A stretch of DNA of 64,000 nucleotides from Petaurus breviceps papuanus (lineage: Eukaryota; Chordata; Mammalia; Diprotodontia; Petauridae). The DNA lies in the NCBI GenBank assembly GCA_028583685.1, contig JAMXIF010000042.1:20635044-20699043 (forward strand). Direction: 5' to 3'. A program made the translations under genes and the position numbers. Positions 10,993 through 22,390 of this stretch are shown here, piece after piece. How positions within the stretch are numbered: position 1 is the first letter of the stretch; every line of letters begins with the position of its first letter. A model generated the notes under the pieces. That model searched no databases, was not told where the DNA came from, and worked only from the letters and a program-made list of their open reading frames with translations.

Positions 10993-11652
10993 TGTATCAA
11001 CAAGTACCCAACATCCCCAGGGTGGCTGCCAACACAGGTTCTTAGATCTTCTTTGTTAAAGGAAAGCAACTCAAAATGGGTTAACAAAATGGGTAAACTG
11101 CTTTGTAAAGGAAAGCAACTCAAAATGGGTTAAGAAGCTTACTTTAATCAGTCAAATATGTATCATTTACCTAGTTCAGGGGAAAAAGATCAGTACCCCG
11201 AACTTCAGAGTATATAGACAGAATTATCAAGACAGAGAAACAGATCAAGTTGACAGGTTTCAAAACTGTCCAACCATTACATCCATACCAAATCAACATC
11301 TGCATTTTTCAAAGCCAGGGGGCTATCAACAACGGCTTCCCATAGTCTCATGTGATCAAATCACAGAACGCTTCTCAAAGTGAGCCCCAAAGCAAAGCCT
11401 CACATCAGCGATTATATAGCCTTCTCCTGGGTCAGAGAATATAACCATCCTCTTGACCCACTGCCCAATCACACAGCATCAAGGTGTGGGCATTCCTGAA
11501 AACGAAGCCTCCTGCCACAGGCTCCATGTGACCACATTCAGCCTATTAGGAGGCAGAGTATATTTTCAAATCAAGGAAGGTTCTCAGAGTCTCTTAAGCC
11601 TATCAAAGGGCCTAGGGGAAGGGAAGATCTTTAAATTTGCATTTCCATTACA
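10993..11652 (-). mobile_element. Solo LTR of an endogenous retrovirus (family A)
   Basis: On the minus strand it begins TGTAATGG and ends with ACA, with a TATATAA box near 11415 and the 3' part 'aacccattttgagttgcttt'. The 5-bp direct repeat 'ccatc' flanks it exactly (10988-10992 and 11653-11657), which proves insertion and supports a solo LTR. There is no internal region. A short local duplication near 11056-11130 makes this copy longer than its relative at 53.1 kb. It is a fossil with no coding capacity. Confidence 0.85.
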
Positions 11653-11994
11653 CCATCCCAAGCTTTTTCTAATGAAAAGAGAGATAAAATCCTGAGTGAG
11701 GATAATCAGGCCCAGGTAAAAGATTCTGACTTCACCACAGCTCAGATCCCACAGAGGAAAACATAAATAGTGGAAAGAAAGAAACAAAACGCAATATGAC
11801 TTTGTCCTCAAAATATGCCACACATCCTGTCCAAACCTTGAGTGTACAAATATGGTGCAGCCTGTTCTACAAAACTTTGATGGCTCCACAAGATGAAAAT
11901 TAGGAACCTTTTCCAGATTCTTTAAAATATCTGTGGGTACCAGTTGTGAGCAACACTCCTTTGTTTTAAGTGTTTGTTGATGACATTTCATCAG

Positions 11995-12515
11995 AACTGT
12001 ATATGTGTGTATATGTGTGTGTAGAGATTATTTTCCTATTTTATTTATAACCAATTTTAAATTAGGTTTTTGGTTTATCTTTTCTATTTCCTAATTCATG
12101 GACCAAACCCTGTAGTCTCTGAAGGACGAGGCTGATAGGTGAGATTGGCCTAATCATCTGGTATGTGCTTTGTGATTTTTTCACCTAACCCCAACCAGCT
12201 AGATTGAGTTCTACCAGCTAGGTGAACACCTGACCCAAAGCACTAAGTCCATTTCCTGGGACCCCCTACCCTGGGTGTGTAGAGTAACCCAGCTCATGAA
12301 GGAGAAAACCAACCAGAATGGTCTGTGGTCTGGTGAAGATGCATTCCTTGGTCCAGATTGCTGGAGGTGACTGAGTCTCATAATCAAGCCACATACCCAG
12401 CAGGAGGCACTGAATGTTTTCAGCCTACCTCCTCATTTGAAAGTCAACTGTTCACCAATCAGGGTTGATTTTCCCCTTTTAGGGATCCTCTTTTGCACAG
12501 GTATTTAAACATTTG
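11995..12515 (+). other. Unassigned stretch with LTR-like promoter spacing
   Basis: 'caccaatcag' (near 12455) is followed by 'tatttaaac' (near 12503), the spacing of a CCAAT box and TATA-like element in some old LTRs. No second copy, ends or target duplication were found, so the call is weak. Confidence 0.25.
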
Positions 12516-12519
12516 GTAA

Positions 12520-13676
12520 TTTACATGTACATGTGTGTGTATTCACACATCCCTGTAGATGTGTTTTTATTTTACATAGAATACAAGATTTTCATCAACT
12601 TGAGATCTCTTAATTTTGGCAATAGTGTGACATTTTGAAAATCAGATCATAAATGTTCTATGTACTCTATATGTTGATCATATTAAGGAAACTTTAAATC
12701 AGAGATGAAGAACATAAGGAAAATGGGTTTATTCAGACAATAAATTTGCTCTAGGGAATTAGCTTTAGTATCTTCTAGTGGTCAGTCACACATACCACAG
12801 TTAGGTGAAGAAGGCATAGAAACAGAAAGGATATAAAGAGGGCAAGAGAAGGAACACAAATCAACATAGAATGTTGGATACAGAAGCAAAGATGGCAAAT
12901 TGCAGTAAAATTACCTCTGGGAAAATAGGATGGAGTAATAAAGATACCTTTTACAGGGTTCCTATTAAACTGTCCTTTCTAGGGAGCGTTACAGCCTCTA
13001 CCTCAATAATAGCAAGAGAATTTCTGAGTCTTTCAGACAAATGCATGGATATTTTCAGTTGATTATATTTATCTGTTACATGAGAGGGCTTTTATTTTTT
13101 TTTTTAATTTGGGTGAAGGGTAGAAAAAATAAGGAGAGGGAATGATGTCCCCACCTAACAAAGAAAAGAATTAAAAGGATACTAATGAAATCTTTTAAAA
13201 AATATACAGGAAAAAAGGAAAGGAGACATTCAGAAGGAGACAAAGACAAGCCCTGCAGCATTTAATATGCTAACATGTTAAGTTTAATGTATACTTTTAG
13301 AAACTGTATTTAATAGTCATGATTTCACGAGTCACATTTTTTGTTATTTGCATATGTGTATATGATCCTGATTGTTGATGTTGATGGTTTGGTAGGTTTA
13401 TAATAAAAAAAAGATGAAAAAAAGTAATACTTTTAGCAGCAACAACAAAAATAGAATTTTTGACTGCTCCATTCTAGAAGAGTGAAATCACCACAACAAC
13501 AAAAAGACATGGAAAGGAAGTGTTCTCTTAGGCCTTTTCCAAACCAGGAAGAAAGGTGAAGGGAGAGGGAGAGGGGGAGCAAAGGAAAAACCAAATGAAA
13601 ATCCTCTTTCCAAAACAAGAAAGCAGCAATAGAGAATATTATTGGGGAGCAAAACAAATATTATTTCTACTCAATG

Positions 13677-13712
<36 letters not shown>

Positions 13713-14160
13713 AAAGATATGATTGGCATCCCTTTTTTCTTTGGTGGCAGTTCTTTGTTCTAGTGGTCTTGCAAATATATTTTTTTTTCCTTTCTACATG
13801 CTAAAATTACTAAGCTGTATAGTAATGCCTCTTAATCATCTTCTTCAAAGATTAACTTAGTTTATTATGCTCTTTTTTATGTGATTCCAGATGATCAATT
13901 CATGTGCCATGTCTTCATGCTATCTAAGGGATAGAATACATAGACCTGTGGTTTACTTATTTGGGGATGCCAGTTTTTAAAAATGGAGAAGACACTGTTG
14001 TATTCAGAAAGGTCCAGAAAAGACCTCCATAAAATTGCTTCTCCAATCTTTTTCAGGGGTCTTACATATCAACCTGACCAGTTCCATGGTCAGCTATGCC
14101 ATTCATATGGCATGGTTTTGTCTTTAGTTAGCACTATGGTAAGAAATGGACTAGCACTTT
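12520..14160. other. No gene seen
   Basis: AT-rich DNA with short frames only. It contains the (TG) microsatellite at 13681-13709 and purine-rich patches near 13550-13590. No recognised transposon. Confidence 0.5.
13681..13709. repeat. (TG)n microsatellite
   Basis: About 14 uninterrupted TG units, long and pure enough to be length-variable. Confidence 0.97.
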
Positions 14161-14284
14161 GAAACATTTAAGCTATAGATGTCATCTCATACCACATGAC
14201 CTACTTATTGACTTTTTCCCATTTATATGACTGATTATATCTATTGACCTTTGCTCTAATGAATGCTGCACATTACAATAATTT

Positions 14285-14362
14285 TTTTTGAGGGCAATTA
14301 GGGTTAAGTGACTTTGCCCAAGGTCACAAGGCCTGTTTTTTGTGTTAAGTGTCTGAGGTTGT
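14285..14362 (-). mobile_element. Truncated WSINE-type SINE inside the L1
   Basis: Reversed tail 'ggcaattagggttaagtgac', preceded by poly(T). The flanks 'attacaataattt' at 14272-14284 and 14363-14375 are a perfect 13-bp target duplication. The element is 5'-truncated and inserted after the L1. Confidence 0.9.
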
Positions 14363-14942
14363 ATTACAATAATTTCTTCAATGAAGTTGTTGATCATCAC
14401 TACAATATTGCTGTTATTGTGTATAATCTTCTCCTGGTTCTGCTCACTTCAGTTTTCAATGTAAGTCTTCCCAGGTCCTTCTGAAACCATGCCACTTGCA
14501 ATTTACAATAGTATTTCATCAGGATCATATCTCACAACTTGTTCAACCATTCCCCAATTTCTGGGCATTCCTCAATTTCCAGACATTCCTCAAATTCCCA
14601 TTCTTTGCCGTCACTAAAAGAGCTGCTATAAATATTTTTTGGACAAATATGCCCTTTTTCTTTTTCTTTGATCTCTTTGGGATTTAGACCTAATAGTTCT
14701 ATTTTTGGTCAAAGAGTAGACACAACATTATAGCCCTTTGGGTATAGTTCCAAATTATTTTCCAGAGTGGACTAGTTCACAGCTCCACCAGTAGAGTAAT
14801 TCATGTCCCCATTTTGACAGATCCTCTGTAGCATTTGTCATTTTTCTTTCATGTCATGTTAGCCAATCTCATAAGTTTGAAGCGGTATCTCAAAGTTGTA
14901 ATTTCCATTTCTGTAATCATTAGTGATTTAGAACATGTTTTT

Positions 14943-14945
<3 letters not shown>

Positions 14946-14993
<48 letters not shown>
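14946..14993. repeat. (AT)n microsatellite
   Basis: About 24 uninterrupted AT units. The overlapping poly-Ile/Tyr reading frames are artefacts. Confidence 0.97.
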
Positions 14994-14997
<4 letters not shown>

Positions 14998-16110
14998 TTG
15001 GTTTCTTCTTCCAAAAACTATTTATAGTTTTTAAATAGTTCTCCATTGGGAAATGGCTCTTATTTTGATATGTTTGCCTCACCTCCCTATATGGTTGAGA
15101 ATAGGACCTTTATCAGAAAAAACATTGTAATTTTTCACCAGTTTTCTTTCTAGGTTTTACTCCATTAGTATTGTTAATGCAAAACCTTTTTAATTTCACA
15201 TAAGAAAATTATTCATTTTAGCTCCTGTGATCCTACTTATGATATTACCATTTATGTCTAAATCATTTATCCATTTTTAACTTTGTCTTGTTTTACTGTG
15301 ATATGTTAGTCTATGCCTAATTTCTGCCCAAACTGCTTTCTAGTTTTCTTAGCAATTTTTATCAAATGATCAATTCTTGTCCGCAAAGTTTGAACTTGGG
15401 GTCTTATCAGAAACTAGATAACTATGTTCATTTCCTATTATGTATTCTGTACCTAAACCATTCCACTATTCTACCACTTTATTTCTCAGCCAGCACCAGA
15501 TTGTTTTGATGATTTCTTCTTTGTAATATAGTTTAAATTTTGGTGATGCTTGGTCTCCTTCCTTAACATGTTTTTCCCCAGTGAAGTTTCTGATATTCTA
15601 GACTTTCTTTCTCTTAGAGGTAGATTATTTTGGTAGCTCTATAAATTTTTTTTGGATAATTTGATTGGTATGGCCCTGATAAGTAAATTAATTAAGATAG
15701 AATTGTCACTTTTATTATATTGTTTCAGTTTGCCCATAAGCAATTAATATTTTTCCAACTGTTTAGATCTGCTTTCATTTGTGTGATGAGTAGTAATTAT
15801 ATTGATCCTGTCCCTGGGTTTATCTTTGGCAGGTAGACCCTCAAGTATTTTATATTAGCTGCAGTTATTTTTAATGGGATTTCTCTTTCTAGCTCTTCCT
15901 GCTATGTTTTATTAGTAGAATATAAAAATGATGATGATTTATGTGAATTAATTTTGTATCCTCTTATTTTGCTAAAGTTGTTAATTGTTTGAATTATTTT
16001 AATTGATTTTCTAGAGTTCTCTAAGTATACCATCATATCAACTGCAAAGATTAATAGTTTCATTTCCTCATTGCCAATTTTTTTTATTTCTCTAATTTTT
16101 CTTCATAAAA

Positions 16111-17081
16111 GTTTATAAACAAGCTTATAAAGTCTCTTTTGCCACACTGTCTCCCATTTTAAATTCCTTGAAAGATATAATGATAGAGATAACCTTGTTA
16201 AATAACCTCTGGTCATAAACATCAATAAAGGTATAAAACAGAGACTTATACTCATGCAAGCTATTCATCACAGTGATAAGGGAGATGAAGTGTAGAGTTC
16301 TAATTAAAAAGTGGCTCCCAGTGGATGAGTCCCTTCAGACGTTCATGCCTATAGATAACATCGGTCAGGTGGTGTTAATCCCTGAAATGTTGCAGAGATT
16401 TCTAGAAGTGATCTGTAACCACTCAAAAGACTTTTGGCCTATGCAAAAGCATATTAAGAACTCATGCATAGTAAAATTAAAAATAACATTTTCTCTACTA
16501 CTTTTTATAATCTTTTGATCTAAGTGAAGTCGTCCCTTTATTTGCTACAGGAGTCCCATTGATTCCTTCAGAGGAGTGGTCTAAGAAAGAAAAGAGTAGT
16601 TGCTCTCTTAGTATCTTGGAATGTGAATCCCAAAGTGTGTAAGTGTATATATATGTGTACATATATATATATGCATACATACATATACATATGTGTGTGT
16701 GCATTTATAGGGATATGGAACAGGGAAGTGTGTATATGTATGTATGTATGAGTGTTTATTCATTCCTTCCATTCCAGATCCCTATAAACAATTCCTGCAA
16801 TCACCTCAGGACAAAGGTAGTCATGTTGAGGGAACTATATTAATCTGGAGATCTCTCATTCTTTCCAAGCCAGAAATGTTTGGGTGTTATATTAGTATCA
16901 AGTTAATAAAAATAAAATTTTCTGAAAGTCTTGAACCTCAAAATGCATAAATTATGGTATGAATACTTTTTTTTCCATTAACACCTGACTGTATGCAAGA
17001 AAACAAAGCAAGTAGATATATTAATTCTTTTGGCCAGTTTATGGCACACAGTTGGATAAGCCTATAGAGCTTATTCATCAG

Positions 17082-17148
<67 letters not shown>

Positions 17149-17860
17149 TTAAGAAAGGCAGTAAAAATGAACAATATGTTGAGCCAAGAATTCAGCAGAA
17201 AGAGGACAACTGAGATGGATTGTCTTCAGGAAACAGGAAAGCTCCTTTAAGGACCACTTAGATCTTCCAGAAACAAGGACCCAAATATTTCATGTCAACA
17301 TTTTACAAGGGTTGTTACAGGGTAATATGACAAGCAACATAAATATCTCCACAGAATTGAAAATGCATTTTCAAAAAGTGATAAGAAAGTATATTATAGA
17401 TATGAACAGTCTACAACATAGAGAGAAGAAAGGTAACTGAAAAAACCAGAGACATGGAAACTGATCAGGGGAACTTAAAATAGAAAAAAGAGGATTGGTT
17501 GATGACATGGTGAGGGATGACAGATAAACAGCCTGAATACCCCACTGCTATATTCTAAATGTTAGGAGAAAGCAAAAGAAGTCTTCTGAACCACTGGATG
17601 TGCACCTTGTAGTGGACTCATGAGAAAGCATGGATCTCAATATATGGAAAAGTCTAGATGGGCAGTTCTCTGCATTTTTTGGAGACACTATTCAGGTCAA
17701 TGAGATCACAGTTTTATTTTTCAGTATTCCAGTTAAGTTTCATCCAAGAAGCTAAATCATTTAAAAAGAAAGAAAAAAAATTCCCTAACATGAGAGACCT
17801 GGACTTCTTCACATGATAAATGGAGAGTTATAGACATTTTATGTCTTCTAGCAATGTGAA
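16111..17860. other. No host gene seen; microsatellites and possible RTE remnant
   Basis: An 81-codon plus-strand frame (16273-16518) has no recognisable domain. Imperfect TATA/CATA repeats lie at about 16640-16745. The stretch from about 17380 to 17660 contains 'aaatgttaggagaaagcaa' and 'actcatgagaaagcatgg', which faintly resemble the 3' part of marsupial RTE elements. I cannot confirm this by eye. Confidence 0.35.
17082..17149. repeat. Compound (AT)n(AC)n(AT)n microsatellite
   Basis: AT, then about 10 AC units, then AT again: a symmetrical compound dinucleotide tract. Confidence 0.97.
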
Positions 17861-18600
17861 CAGATGCCTGGAATGAAATGTTATTCAGCTACTTATGGAC
17901 TGTTAGTTCTCATCTATATTTGTAATTCACCTTTAAACACTGATAAGCATGCACAGCTACTGTAGGATCCTTTTAACCAGCATCATGTCTTTGATATATG
18001 GGGTACCAAGATGCAAAAGCAGCCCTCCTGGTAATCAATGGATGGTAATTGAATTGAACATATCTGTGTCATGTTTGAGAACAAGCACATTTTAATGATA
18101 TCAGAGAAGCTCATAAATCTTTCCACTGAAATAATTTCTTATTTCAGTTTGGACTTTGGGAATACATGCTGTCTAAAAGTGTTAAGGCTTGTTTCATCAT
18201 TGCAGTGATTGTGTCATGTACCTTCACTTTCTCTGTTACCAGAGTTGCCTTCCTTTACTGCAATTTCATGTTGTTTTTAAAGAAAAATACTGTCAGAAGT
18301 AGTTTAGTACATCATCAATGCCTTTATGGAGGAAATCATCCACTTCCAAAAAGTACCGTCACTGGCTGCCCAAGCAGTTAGCCGCATACATACATAAGCG
18401 TTGGAATAATTGGGAGAAGGGTCTCTTTCCTCTGCCTCTCTTGGTTTGGTTCAAAGATTTTATTGATTTTTCGAAACACACATTCATGGCTCAGTGAACT
18501 AAGTACAGAATGGGAGTGGAAGTCAGAGACCCACTGAAATGTAAACTTTACACACTTCTCTGTTTTTCTTCCTTGGTTTTTGGATTACCCTTAAGCAGGT
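17861..18600. other. No gene seen
   Basis: Low-GC DNA. A 71-codon frame at 18166-18381 starts with a hydrophobic run, but there is no supporting context. Confidence 0.5.
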
Positions 18601-18654
18601 GCTTGAAGCTCTTCATTCTTCCTGGATTTCTCTTTGAGATAACATTCCATATGT

Positions 18655-18800
18655 ACACAATTGTTTGCATGCTTCTCCTCCATTAGAATGGGAGTGGCCT
18701 TGAGGTTAGGGATGATTTCCTTACTTTTCTTCCTATTCCCTATTCTTGGCATAGTATCTGACACATAATAAACACTTAATAATGTTTGTTGACTGACTAC
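18655..18800 (+). mobile_element. L2 LINE 3' end
   Basis: 'tccattagaatgggagtgg', 'cttgaggttagggatgattt', 'catagtatctgacacataat' and 'cacttaataatgtttgttga' reproduce the final approximately 120 bases of L2 in order. Confidence 0.75.
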
Positions 18801-19490
18801 CATCTAGGCAGAACTAAAACCAAGGATATTATTACATGAATAAAAAAAACAAACATAGAGGAATATTTGGTGAGGGAGCATATGGGAAAGAGAGTTACAT
18901 AAAGAGGAGGGAAGCACAGTGGATGATTGTTCTGAAAGAGGCAATACTTTATCATGAAGGTGGGGGAAATGAAAGCCATGAAAGAAGGGTCCCAAGATGA
19001 AAAAATCAGGAGCTGGGTAGCTGTACTTTAAGACCCCTATTTGAGATACAGAACTGAAGGCTGTGGGCACTCTTGGGAGAAAGTAAGTCCCTCTCTCACA
19101 ATTTGGTATCTTGTATCTGAGCCCCATTTGTCCCATGATTGTTATTACTATGAACCTAATATTATGCTTTCTATGCATTTAATAAAGTATTGTTTAATTG
19201 GATTGAATTATTCTTAATGATGAAGAGATGGAAATGAACTCTGGCAGAATTTGCCTGAGCGAAACAAAGATGATGGTGGAAAATCACATAGCAACAGAGT
19301 AAAGAGTAATGGCTGCATAGACAGGGCACAAGTGCTGGCAAGGAATTTCATTTAGAAATTGGTTGTGATTGCTTTAATTATTGAAATAATCTATTTGAGG
19401 TCCATTTCATAAAGAATTCTTCTGTAACTATTACTTGAGAGTTCAGATCACTATAGGAATCCTATCTAGAAGATGAGTGGTTTTGGTAGA
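18801..19490. other. No gene seen
   Basis: A 124-codon minus-strand frame (18804-19178) has no recognisable domain and overlaps purine-rich, low-complexity sequence. Treated as chance. Confidence 0.45.
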
Positions 19491-19499
19491 GGCAGCATT

Positions 19500-19590
19500 A
19501 GCAAGGTAGATTGAGCTTGTGTGGATCAAATGAGATAATATTTGTAAAGTGCCTGGCACATGGTAGACACTATATAAATTGTAATTGGTG
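19500..19590 (+). mobile_element. MAR1-type SINE 3' end
   Basis: 'ggatcaaatgagataatatt', 'tgtaaagtgcctggcacatg' and 'cactatataaattgtaat' are the end of a sense MIR-like SINE. The trinucleotide tract begins where its tail ends. Confidence 0.75.
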
Positions 19591-19593
19591 TGA

Positions 19594-19625
<32 letters not shown>

Positions 19626-19673
19626 ATAGTAGTACTGGTGGTGGTTGTGGTAGTAGTAGTGCTGGTGGTGGTG

Positions 19674-19706
<33 letters not shown>

Positions 19707-19803
19707 ATAGTAGTAGTAGTGGTGGTGGTGGTGGTTGTGGTAGTAGTAGTGCTGGTGGTGGTGGTGGTGATAGTAGTAGTAGTGCTGATGGTGGTGGTGG
19801 TAG

Positions 19804-19856
<53 letters not shown>

Positions 19857-19945
19857 ACAGTAGCAGGAGGAGGAGGAACAGGTAGTAGTGGTAGTAGTGA
19901 TGGTGATGGTAGTGGTAGCAGCAGCCACAGCAGTAGTAGTAGGCA
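19591..19945. repeat. Compound (GTA)n/(GTG)n trinucleotide tract
   Basis: About 350 bp of alternating GTA- and GTG-rich blocks, almost free of C on the plus strand. The block from 19800 to 19856 holds the longest pure GTA run. Long frames here (poly-Ser, poly-Val, poly-Tyr, poly-Leu) arise in all phases from the repeat and are not genes. It is probably seeded on the SINE tail just upstream. Confidence 0.95.
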
Positions 19946-20109
19946 TTTTCCACTGTTATATAATGGATATTTTATTTCTTATATTTCAAAGCTATCTCAT
20001 TTGCAAATAGGGCCATCATTGTAGAACCATAAAATTCTGAGATCCTCTCAGCAAATCCAGGTTCATCAGTCAGGACCCCTCCATCACCCCAATGCAGGAA
20101 AAACCCCCC

Positions 20110-20381
20110 AAAACATTGAGGTCCATTTTTAATCATTAGAATTCTTTGCTCTAGTATCAGCTAAAGAAAAAATCTATCTCAACATCTCAGTAAGATAAGG
20201 TTCTTACGTCCTCTGCCTAACTACAAAGTTTTCTAAGCTTGAATATCTCACAAGTATTTTGATGGGTTTTTATCATTGTGCTTATTGCACTGATCCCAAG
20301 TTATTAACTTTATGTTTGCATTCTAATAAACTTTTCCATTATTTGTTGATGCTTGTTTATTTTAATGGACCTCAATGTTTT
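20110..20381. mobile_element. Candidate short DNA transposon (MITE) with terminal inverted repeats
   Basis: 'aaaacattgaggtccatt' at 20110-20127 recurs as its exact reverse complement at 20364-20381, enclosing about 235 bp with no coding capacity. This fits a non-autonomous DNA element. A target duplication is not clear because the flanks are C- and T-runs. The family is not recognised. Confidence 0.55.
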
Positions 20382-20469
20382 TTTTTTTCCTGTATATGGG
20401 CAGTGTTGATTAGCACATCCACAGATAACTACTTGTAATGATTACTATAATCACTATACCTGATTTTTT

Positions 20470-20755
20470 AAAAGCCTTTATGGTTTACAAAGTAATTTAC
20501 ATACATTATATCCTTAGACCTTCAGTTTCTGCATCTATAAAATGAGATGGTTGTCTTAGGTACTACTAAAATCTTAACATTCTATTCCACTCAACTTATA
20601 TCTTCCAAGAACTTGTAACATTAGTATGATAGATCTTATCCCCCTTTAACAGACAGGAAAACCACATCTCAGAGAGGCTTACTCATGTCACTATGGTCAC
20701 ACAATCAGTGTTGGAGGAGGGTTTTTAACTCAGACTTTTATTTCAAGTCCAGTAT
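20470..20755 (-). mobile_element. MIR/Ther-1 SINE, antisense, interrupted
   Basis: 'ggtttacaaagtaatttaca' starts the reversed MIR core. The rest ('atcttatccccctttaac', 'catctcagagaggcttact', 'cacacaatcagtgttgg') resumes after an inserted SINE fragment at 20515-20595. Confidence 0.7.
20515..20595 (+). mobile_element. SINE 3' fragment inserted in the MIR
   Basis: 'ttcagtttctgcatctat' and 'aaaatgagatggttgtctta' are the sense 3' half of a SINE. It is bracketed by the near-identical 'ttatatcct' (20506-20514) and 'ttatatctt' (20596-20604). Confidence 0.6.
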
Positions 20756-20759
20756 TTTT

Positions 20760-21470
20760 TCCTCAAAATGATGCTGTTTCTGTATCCACAACTGAATTAA
20801 TTCTGTGTATGTTTTGACATCTATGATTTTATGAAAGTGAATTCTTAATTACATACCATATTTTAATATCACAAAATCTCAGCGTTTTTTTGTAAAGACC
20901 TAGCATTACTTATAATAAATATTAATCAGCATACCTGTGATGTGACATATCCTGAAGCTTCTCCACCATACCACAAAGTTTGGGGAGAGAGAGAGAGAGG
21001 GAGGAAGGGAAGGAGGGAAAGAAAAGCAAGGGAAGGGATGCTGTTGGTACAGGACAGTTCTGACTCCAATACCTTGTCAGTTCAGGTTTGATGTTGGGAC
21101 AGAATGAGAGAGATACTTGTAGGTCATTGAAACAGTTCACAGAAAGAGGTTTACTTATCTCAATATAGAAAAGATATACAAAAGGATTTTACTTCCCAGG
21201 CTTCCCCCTTAGCTGGGCAACAGGGCAGAATGTGGTGACTTGGTCATGGAACATCTGCAACGTCTGAAGGACATAGACACTATATGAAAGGGAATTTATA
21301 TGTCCATAGGTGATGAAGAAACCACATCAACATAACCAGAAGTCTCAGAAGCTGCAGTCAAGGCAGGTGTAATTTCAACTAATCTAATCCTGCCATTTTT
21401 TTTCTTTTAGGGAAAATCTAGCCTATTCTATGTTGTATGGAGGGTAACAAAGGGAACTCTTTTAGACATT
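20760..21470. other. No gene seen
   Basis: Includes a GAGA/GGAA purine tract at about 20980-21035. Text near 21130-21400 resembles no family I know. Confidence 0.5.
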
Positions 21471-21477
21471 GATCTAG

Positions 21478-21605
21478 TCACAGTTTACATTTCTGTAGCA
21501 TCTCTGGTTTTCAAAAGACTTTCACAACCATTAAAAGAAGACCAGATAATATTATTCACATTTTGTTGATGCAAAAATTAAAGCTGAAAAGATTTAAGTG
21601 ACTAC
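21478..21605 (-). mobile_element. Degraded MIR, antisense
   Basis: 'cagtttacatttctgtagca' and 'ttattcacattttgttgatg' fit the reversed MIR core with substantial decay. Confidence 0.5.
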
Positions 21606-21751
21606 TACACTGGTTGCCTTCTCTGAGTATATTCTAGCATTATTATAAAATACGGTTTTATAGTGTTAAATACATAAGAATTTGTTTATGGTTTCCATAT
21701 ATTTTCATTGTCCGTTAAAGTTAAGATGCTATTTATTAAGAATTTATTTGT

Positions 21752-21920
21752 GGGGGCCAGCTAGGTGGCGCTGTGAATAGAGCACTGGCCCTGGAGGCAA
21801 GAAGACCTGAGTTCAAATCCAGCCTCAGATACTTAATTCTTACTAGCTGGGTGACATTGGGCAAGTCACTTAACCCCAATTGCTCTCCCTTCCCCCTCCA
21901 AAAAAAGCAAAAAAAAAAAA
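21752..21920 (+). mobile_element. WSINE/SINE1-type SINE, complete with A-rich tail
   Basis: Head 'gggggccagctaggtggcgc' (from 21752), B-box 'gttcaaatcc', 'gggcaagtcacttaacccca' and an A-rich tail. Flanks 'gaatttatttgt' (21740-21751) and 'gactttatttgt' (21921-21932) form a 12-bp target duplication with one difference. Confidence 0.93.
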
Positions 21921-22064
21921 GACTTTATTTGTTGTAGCTCCTTTTATCTTGCATATTATGTTCAGTTATAGAAACCTGGTTTTAGGAAGGAAATTGATAA
22001 ACTAAAGCTTGTATAGACAGGCAAACAACCAACATAATGGATGATGGGTGGACTGGGGACCTGA

Positions 22065-22390
22065 TATATAAGAACTGGTGGAACAAGCTAGGGGTATTTA
22101 CCCCGAAGAACAGAAGATATATTATTAGCTATCTTCAAGCATTTGGAAACCCTCCATGTGAAAGAGGCATCAGACTTGCTCTGTTGGGTCCCAGAACACA
22201 GGATTAAGAGGAATGGAGTACAGTTGAAAAGAGGCAAATTTGGATGTGATGTCAGGAAAACTTTCAAACCAATAGAGGTGGCCCAGAGTGGAATGGCTTG
22301 CTTGGGGGTTGGGGAGAGAAGAGAAGATGAACTTATTCCCCTTCATTTAGAGGTATGTGACTACTTGTCATAGATGTTTTATACTTGATT
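22065..22390 (+). mobile_element. CR1/L3-type LINE 3' remnant
   Basis: Matches the conserved CR1 3' text: 'cttcaagcatttggaaac', 'gtgaaagaggcatcagactt', 'gatgtcaggaaaactttc', 'cagagtggaatggcttgc', 'tgtgactacttgtcatag'. The 76-codon frame at 22143-22373 is a by-product of this repeat, not a gene. Confidence 0.65.

Larger units (their letters stand above)
14240..16110 (-). mobile_element. L1 LINE, antisense, 3' part of ORF2 and 3' end
   Basis: Read in reverse this is the distal half of L1 ORF2. Recognisable blocks in plus-strand order are 'ctcctggttctgctcac', 'ttgttcaaccattcccc', 'gagctgctataaatatttt', 'cagctccaccagtagag', 'tctttatgtctaaatcat'-like text near 15250, and the polymerase active-site region near 16030. 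There the sense strand reads FAVDMMVYL where intact L1 has YADDM, so a catalytic aspartate is lost. It carries a SINE insertion (14285-14362) and an (AT) tract (14946-14993). It is 5'-truncated at about 16110. Confidence 0.88.

Noticed and set aside
11995-12515. A further LTR, suggested by CCAAT and TATTTAAA spacing
   Set aside because: No second copy, no TG/CA ends and no target duplication could be found. Kept only as a low-confidence note.
14835-15082. Small proteins with Tyr-Ile repeats on both strands
   Set aside because: Artefacts of the (AT)n tract inside an antisense L1.
17380-17700. RTE 3' region
   Set aside because: Resemblance rests on two short phrases only. Not enough to call without alignment.
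19443-20024. Long frames of poly-Tyr/His, poly-Leu/Pro, poly-Ser/Gly and poly-Val on both strands
   Set aside because: All arise from the GTA/GTG trinucleotide repeat read in different phases. No start context or non-repeat protein sequence.
22143-22373. A 76-codon gene candidate
   Set aside because: Lies within a CR1/L3-type LINE remnant that recurs at 8.3 and 33.3 kb.
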